Of a stretch of 64,000 bases of DNA, positions 12,197-23,325 are shown in pieces; position 1 is the first letter of the stretch; each line of letters starts with the position of its first letter. Source of the DNA: Oreohelix idahoensis (Eukaryota > Mollusca > Gastropoda > Stylommatophora > Oreohelicidae). A program made the position numbers and the translations under genes. Location of the stretch: positions 62,001 to 126,000 of the forward strand of contig JAMPIV010004261.1 of the NCBI GenBank assembly GCA_024509875.1. Reading direction: 5' to 3'. The notes under the pieces are model-generated. The model saw nothing but the letters and a program-made list of their open reading frames with translations, had not been told where the DNA came from and did no database searches.

Positions 12197-12502
12197 GCTT
12201 TTTTAAGAGTCTTATTCCTTGTTATTTCTGTTTTTTTTTGGTATATTTATTTATTTTTTAAATTTGGTGTGCTTATTTGCACTTACAGATTCAAAACGCA
12301 CCTTACCCTCACAGAACCTGCATTGTATTTAGAAATTTCTATTTTGCTATGTATGGTTGTGAGTCTGTGTTCATACATATGTATGTGTATCTGCTTGTAC
12401 TAGTACATAAGTCATGATAGTAATTAGAAAATTAGAGATTTCAGAAAAAACACACATCACCAACATTTGACATTTGTGTGTAGCCTGTCTCATAAATGTC
12501 TG
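12197..12502. other. Upstream flank of the zinc-finger gene
   Basis: AT-rich. It may hold a 5' UTR, an acceptor site (TTTCAG near 12442) or the promoter, but no element is convincing enough to call. Confidence 0.3.
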
Positions 12503-14901
12503 ATGGATCCAAATTTCTGTCAGGCTGATTGTGACAACAGCTGTGCTAAAATAGAGATACAGCATATTGACTTCTTGGTAGTGACAGAAAGTAAACAACA
12601 TCTAGGCTCATGTGGAGGTGAGGAAGGTATGGATAATAACAATTTTTTTAATTTTAAATTTATATTTAATCTTATTGTTTTAAATTCATGTTTTGACTGT
12701 AAATTTAAGTGATTTAATGTGTGTAATGTATAACATATAAGTCTTAGCAGCTATTAGGAGTTTCACAGAGATTCCATTTCAAAATATTCAACAAACTTGT
12801 GTGATATATACATATTACATCATTACCTGGACATAATACTTACTTAGTCGTTCCCCTTCTACCGTTAGGTGTAGAGGTTTGGAAGAGAGAGTGCCAGACT
12901 ATTCATAATACTTATATTTATGTTATAACATTGTTCTTACATACAGGACATACATTTCATCATTTATATGTGCTCATTATTTTCGTCATTTCAGACATAT
13001 ATTCATGTCCCCTGTGCAATACTGGTTTCCTCCAACTTGATATCCTGGATGAGCATATAAAAACAGTACACAGAAATTGGCAGTGTGAGTTTGATAATAA
13101 ACTTGATGATCTTCAGGACGCGTTGCCACAGGGCAATGGAAATAAAATGGATAAAATTGAAGATGATACCTCTGCTAATGCAAAAAGAGAAGAGAATGAT
13201 ACCTCTGCTGATTCAATAAGACAAGATAGCATCAAACTGAGACTCACACATAAAGAACAATTACTCTATAGTCAGGAAAGGACAGTTACAATTTGTGACA
13301 ACCTAAATGGTAATACATCAGCTTTAAAGACCAAAGTTTGTAACATAAATTGTAGTAAAATATTTTCTGTCCATGAGAAAAATGTTCAGCCTAGTGTGAG
13401 TGACAGAGCTGTTGCTACCTGCAGTGATTTAAACATTAAGTCTTATGAGAAACTAGAGGAAGATAAGTCCTACAAGTGTGATGTTAATGATATATCATGT
13501 ACTTGGAATGATAACCAAAAAGTACATAAAAGAATCAATACATTGGAGAATCCTTTTAAATGTGAGTTTTGTGGTGCAGCATTTAAGCGAAGAGGTGACC
13601 TAAAAGTGCATAAAAGAATACATACAGGAGAGAAGCCTTACTATTGTGATGTTTGTGGTGTAGCATTTAATTACAGCAGTCATCTAAATAACCATAAAAG
13701 AACACATACGGGCAAGAAGTCTTACAAGTGTGATGTTTGTGGTGCAACATTTATACAAAGAGGTGACCTAAAAGTGCATAAGAGAATACATACAGGAGAG
13801 AAGCCGTACAAGTGTAATGTTTGTGGTGTAGCATTTAATAATAGCAGTCATCTAAACAACCATAAAAGAGCACATACGGGTGAGAAGCGTTACAAGTGTG
13901 ATGTTTGTGGTGCAACATTTACTGAGAATAGTAGCTTACAAAGACATAAAAGTACACATACTGGAGAGAAGCCTTACAAGTGTGATGTTTGTGGTGCAGC
14001 ATTTATGCAAAGAAGTGACCTAAAATTACATAAAAGAGTACATACAGGAGAGAAGCCTTACAAGTGTGGTATTTGTGGTGTAGCATTTACTCTAAGAAAT
14101 CAGCTAGAAGTACATACAAGAACACATACGGGAGAGAAACCTTACAAGTGTGATGTTTGTGGCGTAGCATTTACTCAGAGTGCTCATCTAAATGAGCATA
14201 GAAGAATACATACAGGCGAGAAGCCTTACAAGTGTGATGTTTGCGCTGCTGCATTTAATCGAAGCACTTATCTAAGTGAGCATAAAAGAATACATACTGG
14301 TATAAAGCCTTACAAGTGTGATGTTTGTGTAGCTACATTTAATGGAAGGACTCATTTTATTGAGCATAAAAGAATACATACAGGCGAGAAGCCTTACAAG
14401 TGTGATTTTTGTGGTGCTGCATTTACTCACAATAGTAGCTTTCGTGAGCATAGAAGAATACATACAGGTGAGAAACCTTACAAGTGTGATGTTTGTGTTG
14501 CTGCATTTAATCACAGCACTCATCTAAGTAACCATAAGAGAATACATACAGGAGAGAAGCCCTACAAGTGTGATGTTTGTGGTGCTGCATTTACTCATAA
14601 AAATAGCTTACAAAACCATATAAGAATACATACAGGCGAGAAGCCTTACAACTGTGATTTTTGTGGTGTTGCATTTACTCAAAGAAATAATTTAAAAGTG
14701 CATAAAAGAATACATGCAGGAGAGAAGCCTTACAAATGTGATGTATGCGGTGCAACATTTACTCAGAACAGAAACTTACAAGTACATAAAAGAATACATA
14801 CAGGAGAGAAGTCTTACAAGTGTGATATTTGTGTTGCAGCATTTACTCAGAATAGTAGCTTACAAATACATAAAAGAATGCATACAGGCAAGAAGCCTTA
14901 A
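12503..14901 (+). CDS. C2H2 zinc-finger protein, 16-finger tandem array, two exons
   Basis: Predicted join: exon 12503-12626 (ATG at 12503, MDPNFCQADCDNSC) and exon 12995-14901. The donor AAG|GTATGG and acceptor TTTCAG|AC are both phase 1 and give GAC across the junction, yielding about 676 residues. An isolated finger (YSCPLC...HIKTVH) comes first, then an acidic serine/threonine-rich spacer and a decayed finger (YKCDVN...HKRIN). Sixteen tandem fingers with TGEKPY(K)C linkers follow. Such proteins bind DNA in the nucleus, usually as transcriptional regulators. Recognition positions vary between fingers (for example RRGD, YSSH, QRGD, QNSS), as expected for real specificity. The frame is open to the final TAA. 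No KRAB or BTB domain is visible. A further 5' exon cannot be excluded. Confidence 0.85.
12627..12994 (+). other. Predicted intron of the zinc-finger gene
   Basis: GT at 12627 and AG at 12993-12994. Phase agreement with both exons supports splicing. It contains the 61-bp LINE A micro-insertion. Confidence 0.7.
12843..12903 (-). mobile_element. 61-bp LINE A 3'-end micro-insertion
   Basis: It matches the extreme 3' end of LINE A (ACTTAGTCGTTCCCCTTCTA on the plus strand, the complement of the tail). It is flanked by the 11-bp duplication CATAATACTTA at 12832-12842 and 12904-12914. This is a target-primed insertion that aborted almost at once. Confidence 0.85.
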
Positions 14902-14904
14902 AAG

Positions 14905-16195
14905 CGTGAACTAATAAAGCTTAAGCTTCAGGGCCCCTAATCCCAGAGGACCCCAAAAGTGACTTTAGTCCACATTGCTTAAAATACGAGGAACGGTCAA
15001 AAAGTAATGCCTCCTATTTTTTATGTATGTAAATACTGCATCGGTGTGCAATTTGTAAATTTAGCAGGATTCCTTAAACACTCTTCTGCACTGTATAGCA
15101 TTACCAACCTGTTTCAGTAACAGGTGGCACCACTGTAACAGTTTAAAAATGGCTGCCAAAGACGTTCGGTTAAAACAACGTTATGTCATAGAATTCCTCA
15201 ATGCTGAAGTCGAGACCCCAATTCGCATCCACGAACATTTGAAGAATGTTTATGGAGATTCAACAGTGGATGTTAGCACTGTCCGTCGTTGGGTACATCA
15301 TTGTGACGAAGCTGAAGTAGGTCAATCCTCAATGGCTGACGCAAAGCGGACTGGCCGTCCGTCTACCGCAGTGACCACACAACATTCATCGAGTTGATGG
15401 CATCATTCGTGGTGACCGTCGGGTAACACTAGATGAACTTTCTTCCATGTTGTCCATTAGTAAAGGCAGTGTCCAGAACATCATTAAAGACCTGGGTTAT
15501 TCAAAAGTTTGTGCACGGTGGGTACCCAGAATGTTGACACACAGACAACATTGCCGACAAGAAAGAAGTTCAAAAGTTCACCATCTGTAGGGAAAGTTAT
15601 GGCCTCAGTGTTTTGGGATGAGAAGGGTGTGATTCTTCTCGACTTCTTGGAACAGGGAAACACGCTGAATGCAGATGGTTACATTGAACTTTGAAGAAGC
15701 TTAGAGATCGTTTTCGGTGACTTTACCCATTAAAAGATCAGAGAACTGCACTACTGTTTCATGATAATGCCACGCCACACACCGCTAAACGCACCATTGA
15801 TGTGATTGCAGAATTTGGCTGGACATTATTACCACATCCCCCATACAGTCCCGATCTTGCACCTTCTGACTTCCATCTGTTTGGACCACTGAAAGAAGAT
15901 CTTTGTGGACATCATTTTGAGGACACCGAGACTTAAACGCGCCGTACGTCAGTTGTTTAGGAAAAAGGACACAAATTTTTACCATGCGGGGATACATGCC
16001 CTTGTGAGAAGATGGACAAAAACTGTAATAATGGAGACTACATTGAGAAATAAATTTTTGAAGTTCAGACTTGGGGCTACATTTCAATGTGAATTTTATC
16101 TGTTTTCTTGCCTATTGAATGAAATTAAGAATTACGAGGCATTACTTTTTGACCGTCCCTCGTATTTGGGTCTACTGTATGAGAAGGGGTTTTAA
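14905..16195. mobile_element. hAT-end-like repeat hosting a mariner copy
   Basis: 14905-14984 plus 16165-16195 together match the uninterrupted sequence at about 48617-48725 (AAGCTTAAGCTTCAGGGCC..., ACATTGCTTAAAA, then GGGTCTACTGTATGAGAAG). The piece begins 4 bp after the zinc-finger stop codon, so it may form part of that gene's 3' UTR. Confidence 0.75.
14987..16162 (+). mobile_element. mariner-family transposon (SETMAR-like transposase), decayed
   Basis: Terminal inverted repeats (CGAGGAACGGTCAAAAAGTA on the left; the right end is the complement with CGAGGGACGGTC) are flanked by TA at 14985-14986 and 16163-16164. The transposase starts at an ATG at 15149: an N-terminal HTH (RYVIEFLNAEVETPIRIHEH, DVSTVRRWV), then in other frames GDRRVTLDELSSMLSISKG, WDEKGVILLDFLEQGNTLNA, and a (D)NA.PHTA.RTID...PYSPDLAPSDFHLF block with the second and third catalytic acidic positions. 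Sequence between the HTH linker and WDEKG appears deleted. At 1176 bp it is slightly shorter than typical full mariners. Stops and frameshifts make it inactive. Confidence 0.9.
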
Positions 16196-16249
16196 AAAAA
16201 TAATAATAATAATAATATGAATTTAAAAATTCATTCCTCTGTTGCTCAT

Positions 16250-16735
16250 ATGTGTTACAGTGTATCAGTTAGTGGTCTATATTATTTTCTTCCTAGCATG
16301 CTTGGCAGTGTGGTTCCTCTATCATAAAGTATGCTGCACGTAGACGGAGATGCAACAACTTTGTGCTCAGTGGGACCTTTAGTTCTTCTCTGACCTAACA
16401 CGTCCTGGTTGGTTCTTTCAGCAGTTTGATTGGCTGTCTGCCTTTACTACTTTCCTTCCATGTTGTCTTTCATTCCTCATTTATAGTTAGCTCCACTTGA
16501 CTCTTAATCTCTGATTTTCCAAGACCTGCTCTTACATTGTTTTTACTCATTCATCCATATTTGGCAGTCTGGTCTCCCAACTCATTACCAGTTATGCCTA
16601 TGTGTGCTGGAACCCACACTAGTCTCACACTGCAGCCTCTGTTTCCTAATGATGTATTAATATGTTGGCCATCTTTAAAGCAGTTGCTTATATAGCTCTT
16701 TCTGCTAGTGTTGTAACATTAAGTAAACGGCATTG
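16250..16735 (-). mobile_element. RNase H-bearing LINE fragment (family L)
   Basis: The minus strand reads CSVRLVWVPAHIGITGNELG followed by DQTAKYG. This is the RNase H C-terminal signature (WVPAH.G..GNE.AD..A) of I-superclade LINEs. It is followed by a basic tail with several stops. No RT portion is seen. Confidence 0.7.
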
Positions 16736-16739
16736 CCAG

Positions 16740-19241
16740 TGTAGCAGGCACCAAGGACTTAACGGTAGGGAACACTGTACAGTGCCTCCTACCTAACGGT
16801 AGCAGACACTGTACAGTGAGTGGAACCTAGCTACCGCCCACTGTACAGTGAACTTTACCTGCTAGGTAGGAAGCACTTAACTTGGGTAGGAAGGACTTAA
16901 CAATTCAAAGGTTAAAAAAATTGGAAACCCGTACATAAATATAATTAATGCTGTATTCTATGTATTGAGAAATGGACATGCTAGTAAAACTAAGACCATA
17001 ATACATGATAATTGCGTTTTTTTCTACCTGGCAGTGTATAAATAAAGAGTACTAATCAAGTAAAACTAGAAAGATGACATTCTTTCTAAATATAGATCTA
17101 ACCAATGAAAATCAGTAGACGTCAGTTAAAATCTGTTAAACATAATGTATATTGCTTATTTAGTAACAGCTATTACCAAAAGAGCATTAAAAACTATTTT
17201 TTACCTTAATATAAAGTCAAATAATTTATAACGTCATCTGCTCGCATTGTAAAATGTGTTAATGTTGTTGTTTGCGTTCGCTCAACCATATCTCACTCTT
17301 ACATACTGGCCTTTTCTGAGAGGTATGTAGACCTACGTTGTGTCGTAGTTTACAGCTGAGCTGTGATATCTGCGCCTTTCTGCCTGACATATCCGATTTC
17401 AGCACACAAATTTTATGGGTTTGCTTTCCCTGCCATCTCACGCCCATATGTATGCTTTACCTCATGTCCATACAATGGTGCAGAGAAATGACTGTGCCAA
17501 GACATTGTGAAATAAATCTTCTCTGTGGCCAGAACACTTTTAAAGTGGAGCGGGCAACGAAGCTATCCATAATAAGTTTAATTGTAATCGAGTTAAGTTG
17601 TTGTAGATGACTAGTTATTTTGAATTACGATACAAGAGCACATAAAAAAAACACACACATGAATCTTTATGAAAGCTTTTTTAAAAAATCATTTTTCTTT
17701 TAATGTTGACAATTTTCACATCTGATTTTCAGAGATCTTCATTTTCATTTTTTCATTAAGTTTCACTTTAAAAAATAGTTCAGTTTACTTTATGCTAATA
17801 TGCAATACAATAAACATAATATTAATTTCTAAAATAAAATAAATAATAGCTTTGTTAACATTTCAAAATAGATATATTTCTCACATTCGTCACCTGGGCA
17901 TCGATTTGTGTTGCGTATATTCTCAGAACAATCCACTATTCACCTTTCAGAAAATTTATAGTGGAAATAAAAAGATTGTGTTTCTTCCATGCCTGAATAA
18001 TTAAACGGGTCTATCTCTCTTCCTGGCACGAATCTTATCTTAACTTACCAACCAGTGTGAAATATTTATGACCTTTAACGGGAAGCGTCATGGTAATGAG
18101 CAGTTATGACAGTCCTAGCAAAGAAGTTTACAATTGTTTGTTATCACGTATAACCTAATTAACATGCAGAGTAGGAAATAATAGGTGATACCACTCACGG
18201 ATGGCAAAATCCCACAGAGGGCTGTTATTTTTAACCATGGCATTGTTTTATCGGGAAGTTCAAAGAAAGAAACTATAATTGACTGACTTGAGAACTATTG
18301 CTATTATTGAACTCTAAAAGAAAGTTGAATTTAAAGTACGGTAATTGCCAACGCATTTCAAAATGTGATAAGAACTCTATTTGTGATCAGAAGCAACTGA
18401 AACTTTCATTCGTTATGTAAAAATAAATTTACTTTAAAATGAAAGTGGTTAACTCCTTAAACAGTTTCCCATAATGAATTTTACATATTGATAAGTACAA
18501 CTTGTTTTTGTTTTTTTAATTTTTAAAAATTGTTTGCACTCAGTACTGTAAATATTGTTTGCACTCAGTACTGTAAATATTGCATGCATGTTTAAAATTA
18601 CTGACCAGTTCAACTAAGTGCATGTCATAGCGCTTTTATGTCTTCACATTTTAATATGTAACACTGTATGTTATCATTATTAATAAATTATTTCATGTCA
18701 AACCAGTAGCGGTTGTCAAGTTAGCTCGCAAAAACGATTATACTAAGACACTGAGTGTCCGATTGACAGAGTGGTTAGAGCAAAGGTGCCAGGTTCAAAT
18801 CATGTTACCAACACGCTCCAGTCTACCGTTCCCCTTCTACACACACCATACCGATACCTGTTTGGAATGAACATTGAAATAATAATTTCCCACCATATAT
18901 TTTAGACGAAATTAGAAAAAAATTCATAAAATTTGTTTACACACTATAAATGGATAACATATGAAGCAAACATAAAAACATCTGTACTCTTTATCTTTCC
19001 AGTCTTTTGTCTATAAAGGAAGGAAAGGTGGAAATATCTGCCTAATGGATTATTATAATAATTACAATGCAGTGGGATATACCAATTTATTTTTTTTCAG
19101 ACAAGAATTACTGTACAGTGTTTCCTGCCTGAGTAAAGTGCCTGCTACCTAGGCAAGAATCACTTGTCCAGTGTTCCCTACCTTACGGTAGGACACATTG
19201 TGCATTGCGTGTTGCCAGTTACGACCTTGGTGCCTCCTACA
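16740..19241. mobile_element. Unclassified terminal-inverted-repeat element, 2.5 kb
   Basis: The left end TGTAGCAGGCACCAAGG and the right-end complement TGTAGGAGGCACCAAGG match at 16 of 17 positions. Each is bordered by CCAG (16736-16739 and 19242-19245), a possible 4-bp target duplication. The subterminal parts on both sides carry CACTGTACAGTG or close variants and (A/C)CCTACC(T)TACGGTAGG-type words. The interior is AT-rich (short frames near 17259-17610 and 19369-19635 are unrecognised) with a 25-bp duplication near 18530-18580. No transposase is seen, so the superfamily is unknown. Confidence 0.65.
16768..16853. repeat. Cluster of CACTGTACAGTG palindromes
   Basis: Three copies of the 12-bp palindrome lie within about 85 bp inside the left end of the inverted-repeat element. 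A related ACTGTACAGTG sits near 19110, inside its right end. Clustered subterminal palindromes are typical transposase-binding sites; the function here is inference. Confidence 0.7.
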
Positions 19242-19245
19242 CCAG

Positions 19246-19715
19246 TTTATAACAATGATTTCCGAAAATGTAATGATCACAAAATGATATTTTAGTTGAG
19301 TCATTTTGTTTTTATTTATTAACATAAGTTACAATTCTTATATTCTGTCAAACTATTTCTTATTTTACTTATTGCTGTTTGCTGCATATTTTATTGGAAC
19401 ATGGTTTTTTTTCTAATGCTTTTTTTATAAATAATATTTTGTTAATGTTGTTATCTGGCACCAAGATTAAAAATATCAGTTGCACAGTACATTGTTGTTG
19501 TCTAAAATCAAAATGCGTGTAGGTGCGTATTAGTATTAGAGGAATGAGCATATAATCTCTTGTGGCACGAACAATTATTATCGTTTTTATTATGCACGAT
19601 ATGATACAATATGTGTCACAGTTTAGGTACGTCAAAATTACGGAGTAATACTACCAATGCTCTGATTTGTAAAATATATTTACGCTGTAGCATTTGAGGT
19701 AGTTCCATTGAGTTG
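19246..19715. other. AT-rich spacer, no feature supported
   Basis: No motif-bearing frame was found; the short minus-strand frame at 19369-19635 is unrecognised. Confidence 0.5.
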
Positions 19716-19719
19716 AGGA

Positions 19720-20225
19720 AGTCTTTCGATGTGGTGTTTCCTCAAGTTTACCTGTGTTATCATTTCTTCTCATTATCTTGGTCTTCTCCCCATGTGTTTT
19801 AAGGCCCATCTATTGTGACTTCATATCTAGCATTTTTATTTTGACTTGCATCTAATTATGGTTATGGGATAGAAGAACAAAGTCATCTGCAAAATCTAGA
19901 TCATCCACCTGGTTAGTCAATTCCATTTCTGTTGTGTGATGTTGATGTTTTCGTAACCCAATCTATTGCTTGTAAGAAAAGAAATGGAGACAACAGGCAT
20001 CCTTGTTGTACTCACGTTCTAATCCCAAACAGTTCTGTAAGTTGTCCTTCATAAAGAATTCTACATGTTATATCTTCATAAGTCTTCTTCATTAAGTTAA
20101 TGATCTTTATGGGGATTCCGTAATGCCTCATCGATTTCCAAAGTGATTCTCTGTCTACACTGTCAGATGCCCTTTTGTAGTCCACAAATCCGATGTATAG
20201 CGGTGAGTTCCATTCCAGACTTATT
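19720..20225 (-). mobile_element. RTE-like LINE family C, RT fragment
   Basis: The complement closely follows the RT region of the C copy at 7865-11550 (VDY.KA.DSVDRESLW, KINLIKKTYED, the TSHNRNGI segment, DDLDFADDF). It has small indels. Both ends are truncated and no target duplication was found. Confidence 0.85.
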
Positions 20226-20560
20226 AATGGTCTTACTACAACATATTTTCTCTTATAAGTATTTAAACCAATAACACGGTATTTAATCAGTTTTACAAAT
20301 AACGGTTCACAAGAAACAAGGGACGTTTCGGGTTTTACCCTTCGTCAGCCACAAACAAGGGACAAAGACAAGAATTACATATAGGTACTACTAAACTATA
20401 CGATGATGAGAAATATACAACAAATGGGCGATACAAGCAGATGGAAAAAGTAAACAACAACAGTGATGAGAGAAAAAGAACAATAATAATACAAGAAAAT
20501 CGTAAAATTTAAAAGAAATACCGAAACAAATAATCAACGAAAAAAAAGAGAATTAACAAA
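20226..20560 (-). repeat. Repeat with hammerhead-like core (possible Penelope-like fragment)
   Basis: On the minus strand, 20348-20325 reads CTGACGA, A, GGGT, AAA, ACCC, GAAAC, then GTC. This fits the CUGANGA ... GAAA core with a 4-bp stem II of GGGT and ACCC. Penelope-like elements are known to carry hammerhead ribozymes. The words GTCCCTTGTTT occur on both sides. Stem I pairing is weak and an unpaired A follows the CUGANGA box, so activity is doubtful. No GIY-YIG or RT sequence is visible. Confidence 0.4.
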
Positions 20561-20689
20561 ACTGTGGAACTAATAAAAGTGCACTCAGCTCGATTCAAAG
20601 AATTTGTGAAAGAAAGCAGTAGTATTCCGTCATATTGTCTCTTATCAGTGTTCTCATTATGCCACTTTTTAATACTATCAATCTTCTCT

Positions 20690-21030
20690 TACTTACTTCT
20701 ACCCTGGGGTGTAGAGGTTTGCCAGAGAAAGTGCCATACTATCCTATCAGCTGTCTTCCTCCTGGCCTGCTTCCAATCTAGTTCTTGGTCCTTCAGAGAT
20801 TGTCTAATGTTGTCCTCCCAGCTGACTCTGTCATTCTGGATTCCTGCCTCTTAGTTTCCCATACTTGTCATGGTATCTGATCTTTTCCCATTCAGAATTC
20901 ATAGCCAAACCATCATAATTGGGATTGTTCTACCTGGGTCTGCAGGGGCTGGGTTTTAAGACCTTGCCACATTGTCTGGTTGTCTCTAGTTACTTCAACC
21001 ACTTTCCTTAGATACTTCATTTCTGATGTC
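20690..21030 (-). mobile_element. LINE family A 3'-end fragment
   Basis: The complement matches the LINE A C-terminal frame seen at 55980-56264 (a GHV.RM-like region, RPRGRPRV-type basic tail and SLKD..LEW..A). It ends in CTACCCTGGGGTGTAGAGG and a (TAAG)n-like tail. It is diverged. Confidence 0.75.
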
Positions 21031-21341
21031 AAGGAGGTTTTCAAATTTTAATGTTTTTATTAATTTTCAATACATATGCATTTCTTCCCCAAGTAACCAA
21101 CCCGCTCACAATGCCCAAAAGCTGACTCTGGTTCCAGCTGAAGTCATTACAACTGAAAGATACTTACCCTTACTTTATTTATTCATTTTTTTTGTGTAAC
21201 TTATAATTAGCCAAAATTGGTATTGTTATGGCTGAAGCTTGCAATCACAGACAGCCATTGTTTGCACTCTTATGACTAGTATGCCCATTCAGTGTCATGT
21301 GGAGACAATAGTGAATTTACAAGAGAGCAGTTTAATGTTGT

Positions 21342-21806
21342 ATACTCTGCTAAGGGGTCCCTCTAATTCTGAAGGTCCTGGGTTCACTCCCAGGACAGGG
21401 AATATAATTGATGGAAATTATTATCAGAACCAGTGGTTCCTAATTATGTCATTCTCCCCCCCTGATCTCCTGGATAGTGAGATCGAATGTCTAGCCTTCT
21501 CGGATGAGGGCGAACAAATAGGAGGTCCCATGTGCAAGTTGCGCATGTTAAAAATCCCTCAACAGTTGGAAATCGTAAAATGTAGGCCTTATTGCCATTG
21601 CCCTGGCAAAAGAAAAAAAAAATCTACTCACAATAAAAATATTTATAGAGTGTGATTCTTATATACACACATTGGAATCCTCACCAGTGATATGGAGTTT
21701 GTGCACTGTGCTGAGATCCTCCTTGTGTGATCTAAGGGATGAGATAAGAGCACTGCCAGAGTTGTCCAAGGGCAATGAAGATGGTCCTAAAAACCAAACC
21801 ATACCC
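21342..21806 (+). repeat. SINE-like repeat family H, copy 1
   Basis: Colinear with 60053-60625 over about 460 bp (AGGGAATATAATT, ATAGGAGGTCCCATGTGCA, AGTTGGAAATCGTAAA, GAGATCCTCCTTGTGTGATC). The head contains a pol III B-box-like GGGTTCACTCCC, suggesting a tRNA-derived SINE. It runs straight into the 23-bp satellite. Confidence 0.7.
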
Positions 21807-22219
21807 TGCTGAAAACAGTTGATGTAGTCTGCTGAAAACAGTTGATGTAGTCTGCTGAAAACAGTTGATGTAGCTTGCTGAAAACAGTTGATGTAGTCTG
21901 CTGAAAACAGTTGATGTAGTCTGGTGAAAACAGTTGATGTAGTCTGCTGAAAACAGTTGATGTAGTCTGCTGAAAACAGTTGATGTAGTCTGCTGAAAAC
22001 AGTTGATGTAGTCTGCTGAAAACAGTTGATGTAGTCTGCTGAAAACAGTTGATGTAGTCTGCTGAAAACAGTTGATGTAGTCTGCTGAAAACAGTTGATG
22101 TAGTCTGCTGAAAACAGTTGATGTAGTCTGCTGAAAACAGTTGATGTAGTCTGCTGAAAACAGTTGATGTAGTCTGCTGAAAACAGTTGATGTAGTCTGC
22201 TGAAAATAGTTGATGTAGT
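21807..22219. repeat. 23-bp satellite, 18 copies
   Basis: The unit is TGCTGAAAACAGTTGATG plus TAGTC. 413 bp equals 17.96 units, with very few variants (TTGCTG, TGGTG and a terminal AAAATAG). Because 23 is not a multiple of 3, one 23-residue peptide repeat appears in all minus-strand frames; this is a coding artefact. Confidence 0.97.
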
Positions 22220-22364
22220 AATGGAATTTGTTCAATGACAGAGAGAGACACTTATAATGAAAATGTTGAGACAAAGAGAAAACATTCAGTTATAATGAAA
22301 ATGTTGAGAGAGAGAGAACAGTGAAGTATGTTGAGTATATTTAGAGACAGTTAAAACATTTATC
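22220..22364. other. GA-rich short repeats
   Basis: The word ATAATGAAAATGTTGAGA occurs twice among GAGA tracts. It lies between the satellite and LINE D, and no gene is seen. Confidence 0.5.
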
Positions 22365-23325
22365 TGAGCCGGTAGCTCATCTGCCTGACTTCTTGCATTG
22401 GGGAAATGGCAGAACGTATGATAAATGCACGTCTCTGCTGGTGGTTAGAGAAAGGGAAAGCCCTCCATCCCAACCAAGCAGGAGTTAGAAGAGGAAGACA
22501 GATTGTTGACCAGGCAATCCGTTTGGTGCAATAAATTGCTGATGCTTTCTAGGATAAAAACCAAGTGGCCACAGTTTTGGTAGGACTCAATCAGGCATAT
22601 GACAGAGTATGGAGAGATGGTCTATTTTTGAAGATGTAGAAGATGGGCATAAAGGAAGAATGTTTCATGGATAAAAGATTTCCTCACAAATTGAATCATC
22701 TTTACAGCGTTCAGTGGAACAACATCAGGAAAAAGAACAATCCAAGGTCTCCCACAAGGCTCGGTCCTAAGCTGCATGCTTTTCCTCATATACATAAACG
22801 ATCTGGCAGACAACCTTGAAATACCAGCACACTGTCTGCTTATGACCTAGTCTTATGGGCAGAAGTGAAGTCCCCTTTGCAACTGCAAAAGAAACTAAAC
22901 CACGCACTGGCTGCTCTAATAACCTACTGTAGCTTGTGGAAAATGGTGATCAACATGAGTAAGACAGTCTACACTATAGTTACACTCAGCAACAAAACAT
23001 TAAGATTAGAACTGAATTTAAAACTTGATAATACAAAGAAAGATAAAGAGAACAATTCACCTTATCTGGGGATACAGCTAGATACCAGACTCGCATACAA
23101 AACACATGTTGACTCTCTGACTGCAAAGGCCTCTAGAAGGCTGAACCTCATAAAGTGATTGGCAAGCACTAAATGGGGAGCCAACCAGTGCACCCTACAT
23201 CAACTGTACTTTGTATATGTGCGCTCAGTTATGGATTAATCTCTACCACTGCTAGTCCAACACTGGATGAAACTAGATCGCATTCAAAACCAGGTGCTCA
23301 GATTCATCTGCGGAGGCTTTTGTGT

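Noticed and set aside
17338..17610. 90-codon frame inside the unclassified inverted-repeat element
   Set aside because: No recognisable domain, and the frame is not longer than chance for the region.
18755..18830. tRNA-like sequence (ACAGAGTGGTTAGAGCA ... GGTTCAAATCA)
   Set aside because: A- and B-box-like words are present, but no full cloverleaf could be drawn. At most it is a decayed SINE head.
21732..22274. Minus-strand frames of 154-180 codons with a perfect 23-residue repeat
   Set aside because: Produced by translating the 23-bp satellite, whose unit length is not a multiple of 3. There is no start context or independent coding evidence.
22365..22400. tRNA-like GCCGGTAGCTCATCTGCC
   Set aside because: It falls in the LINE D coding frame just before TSCIGEMAERM, so the resemblance is accidental.
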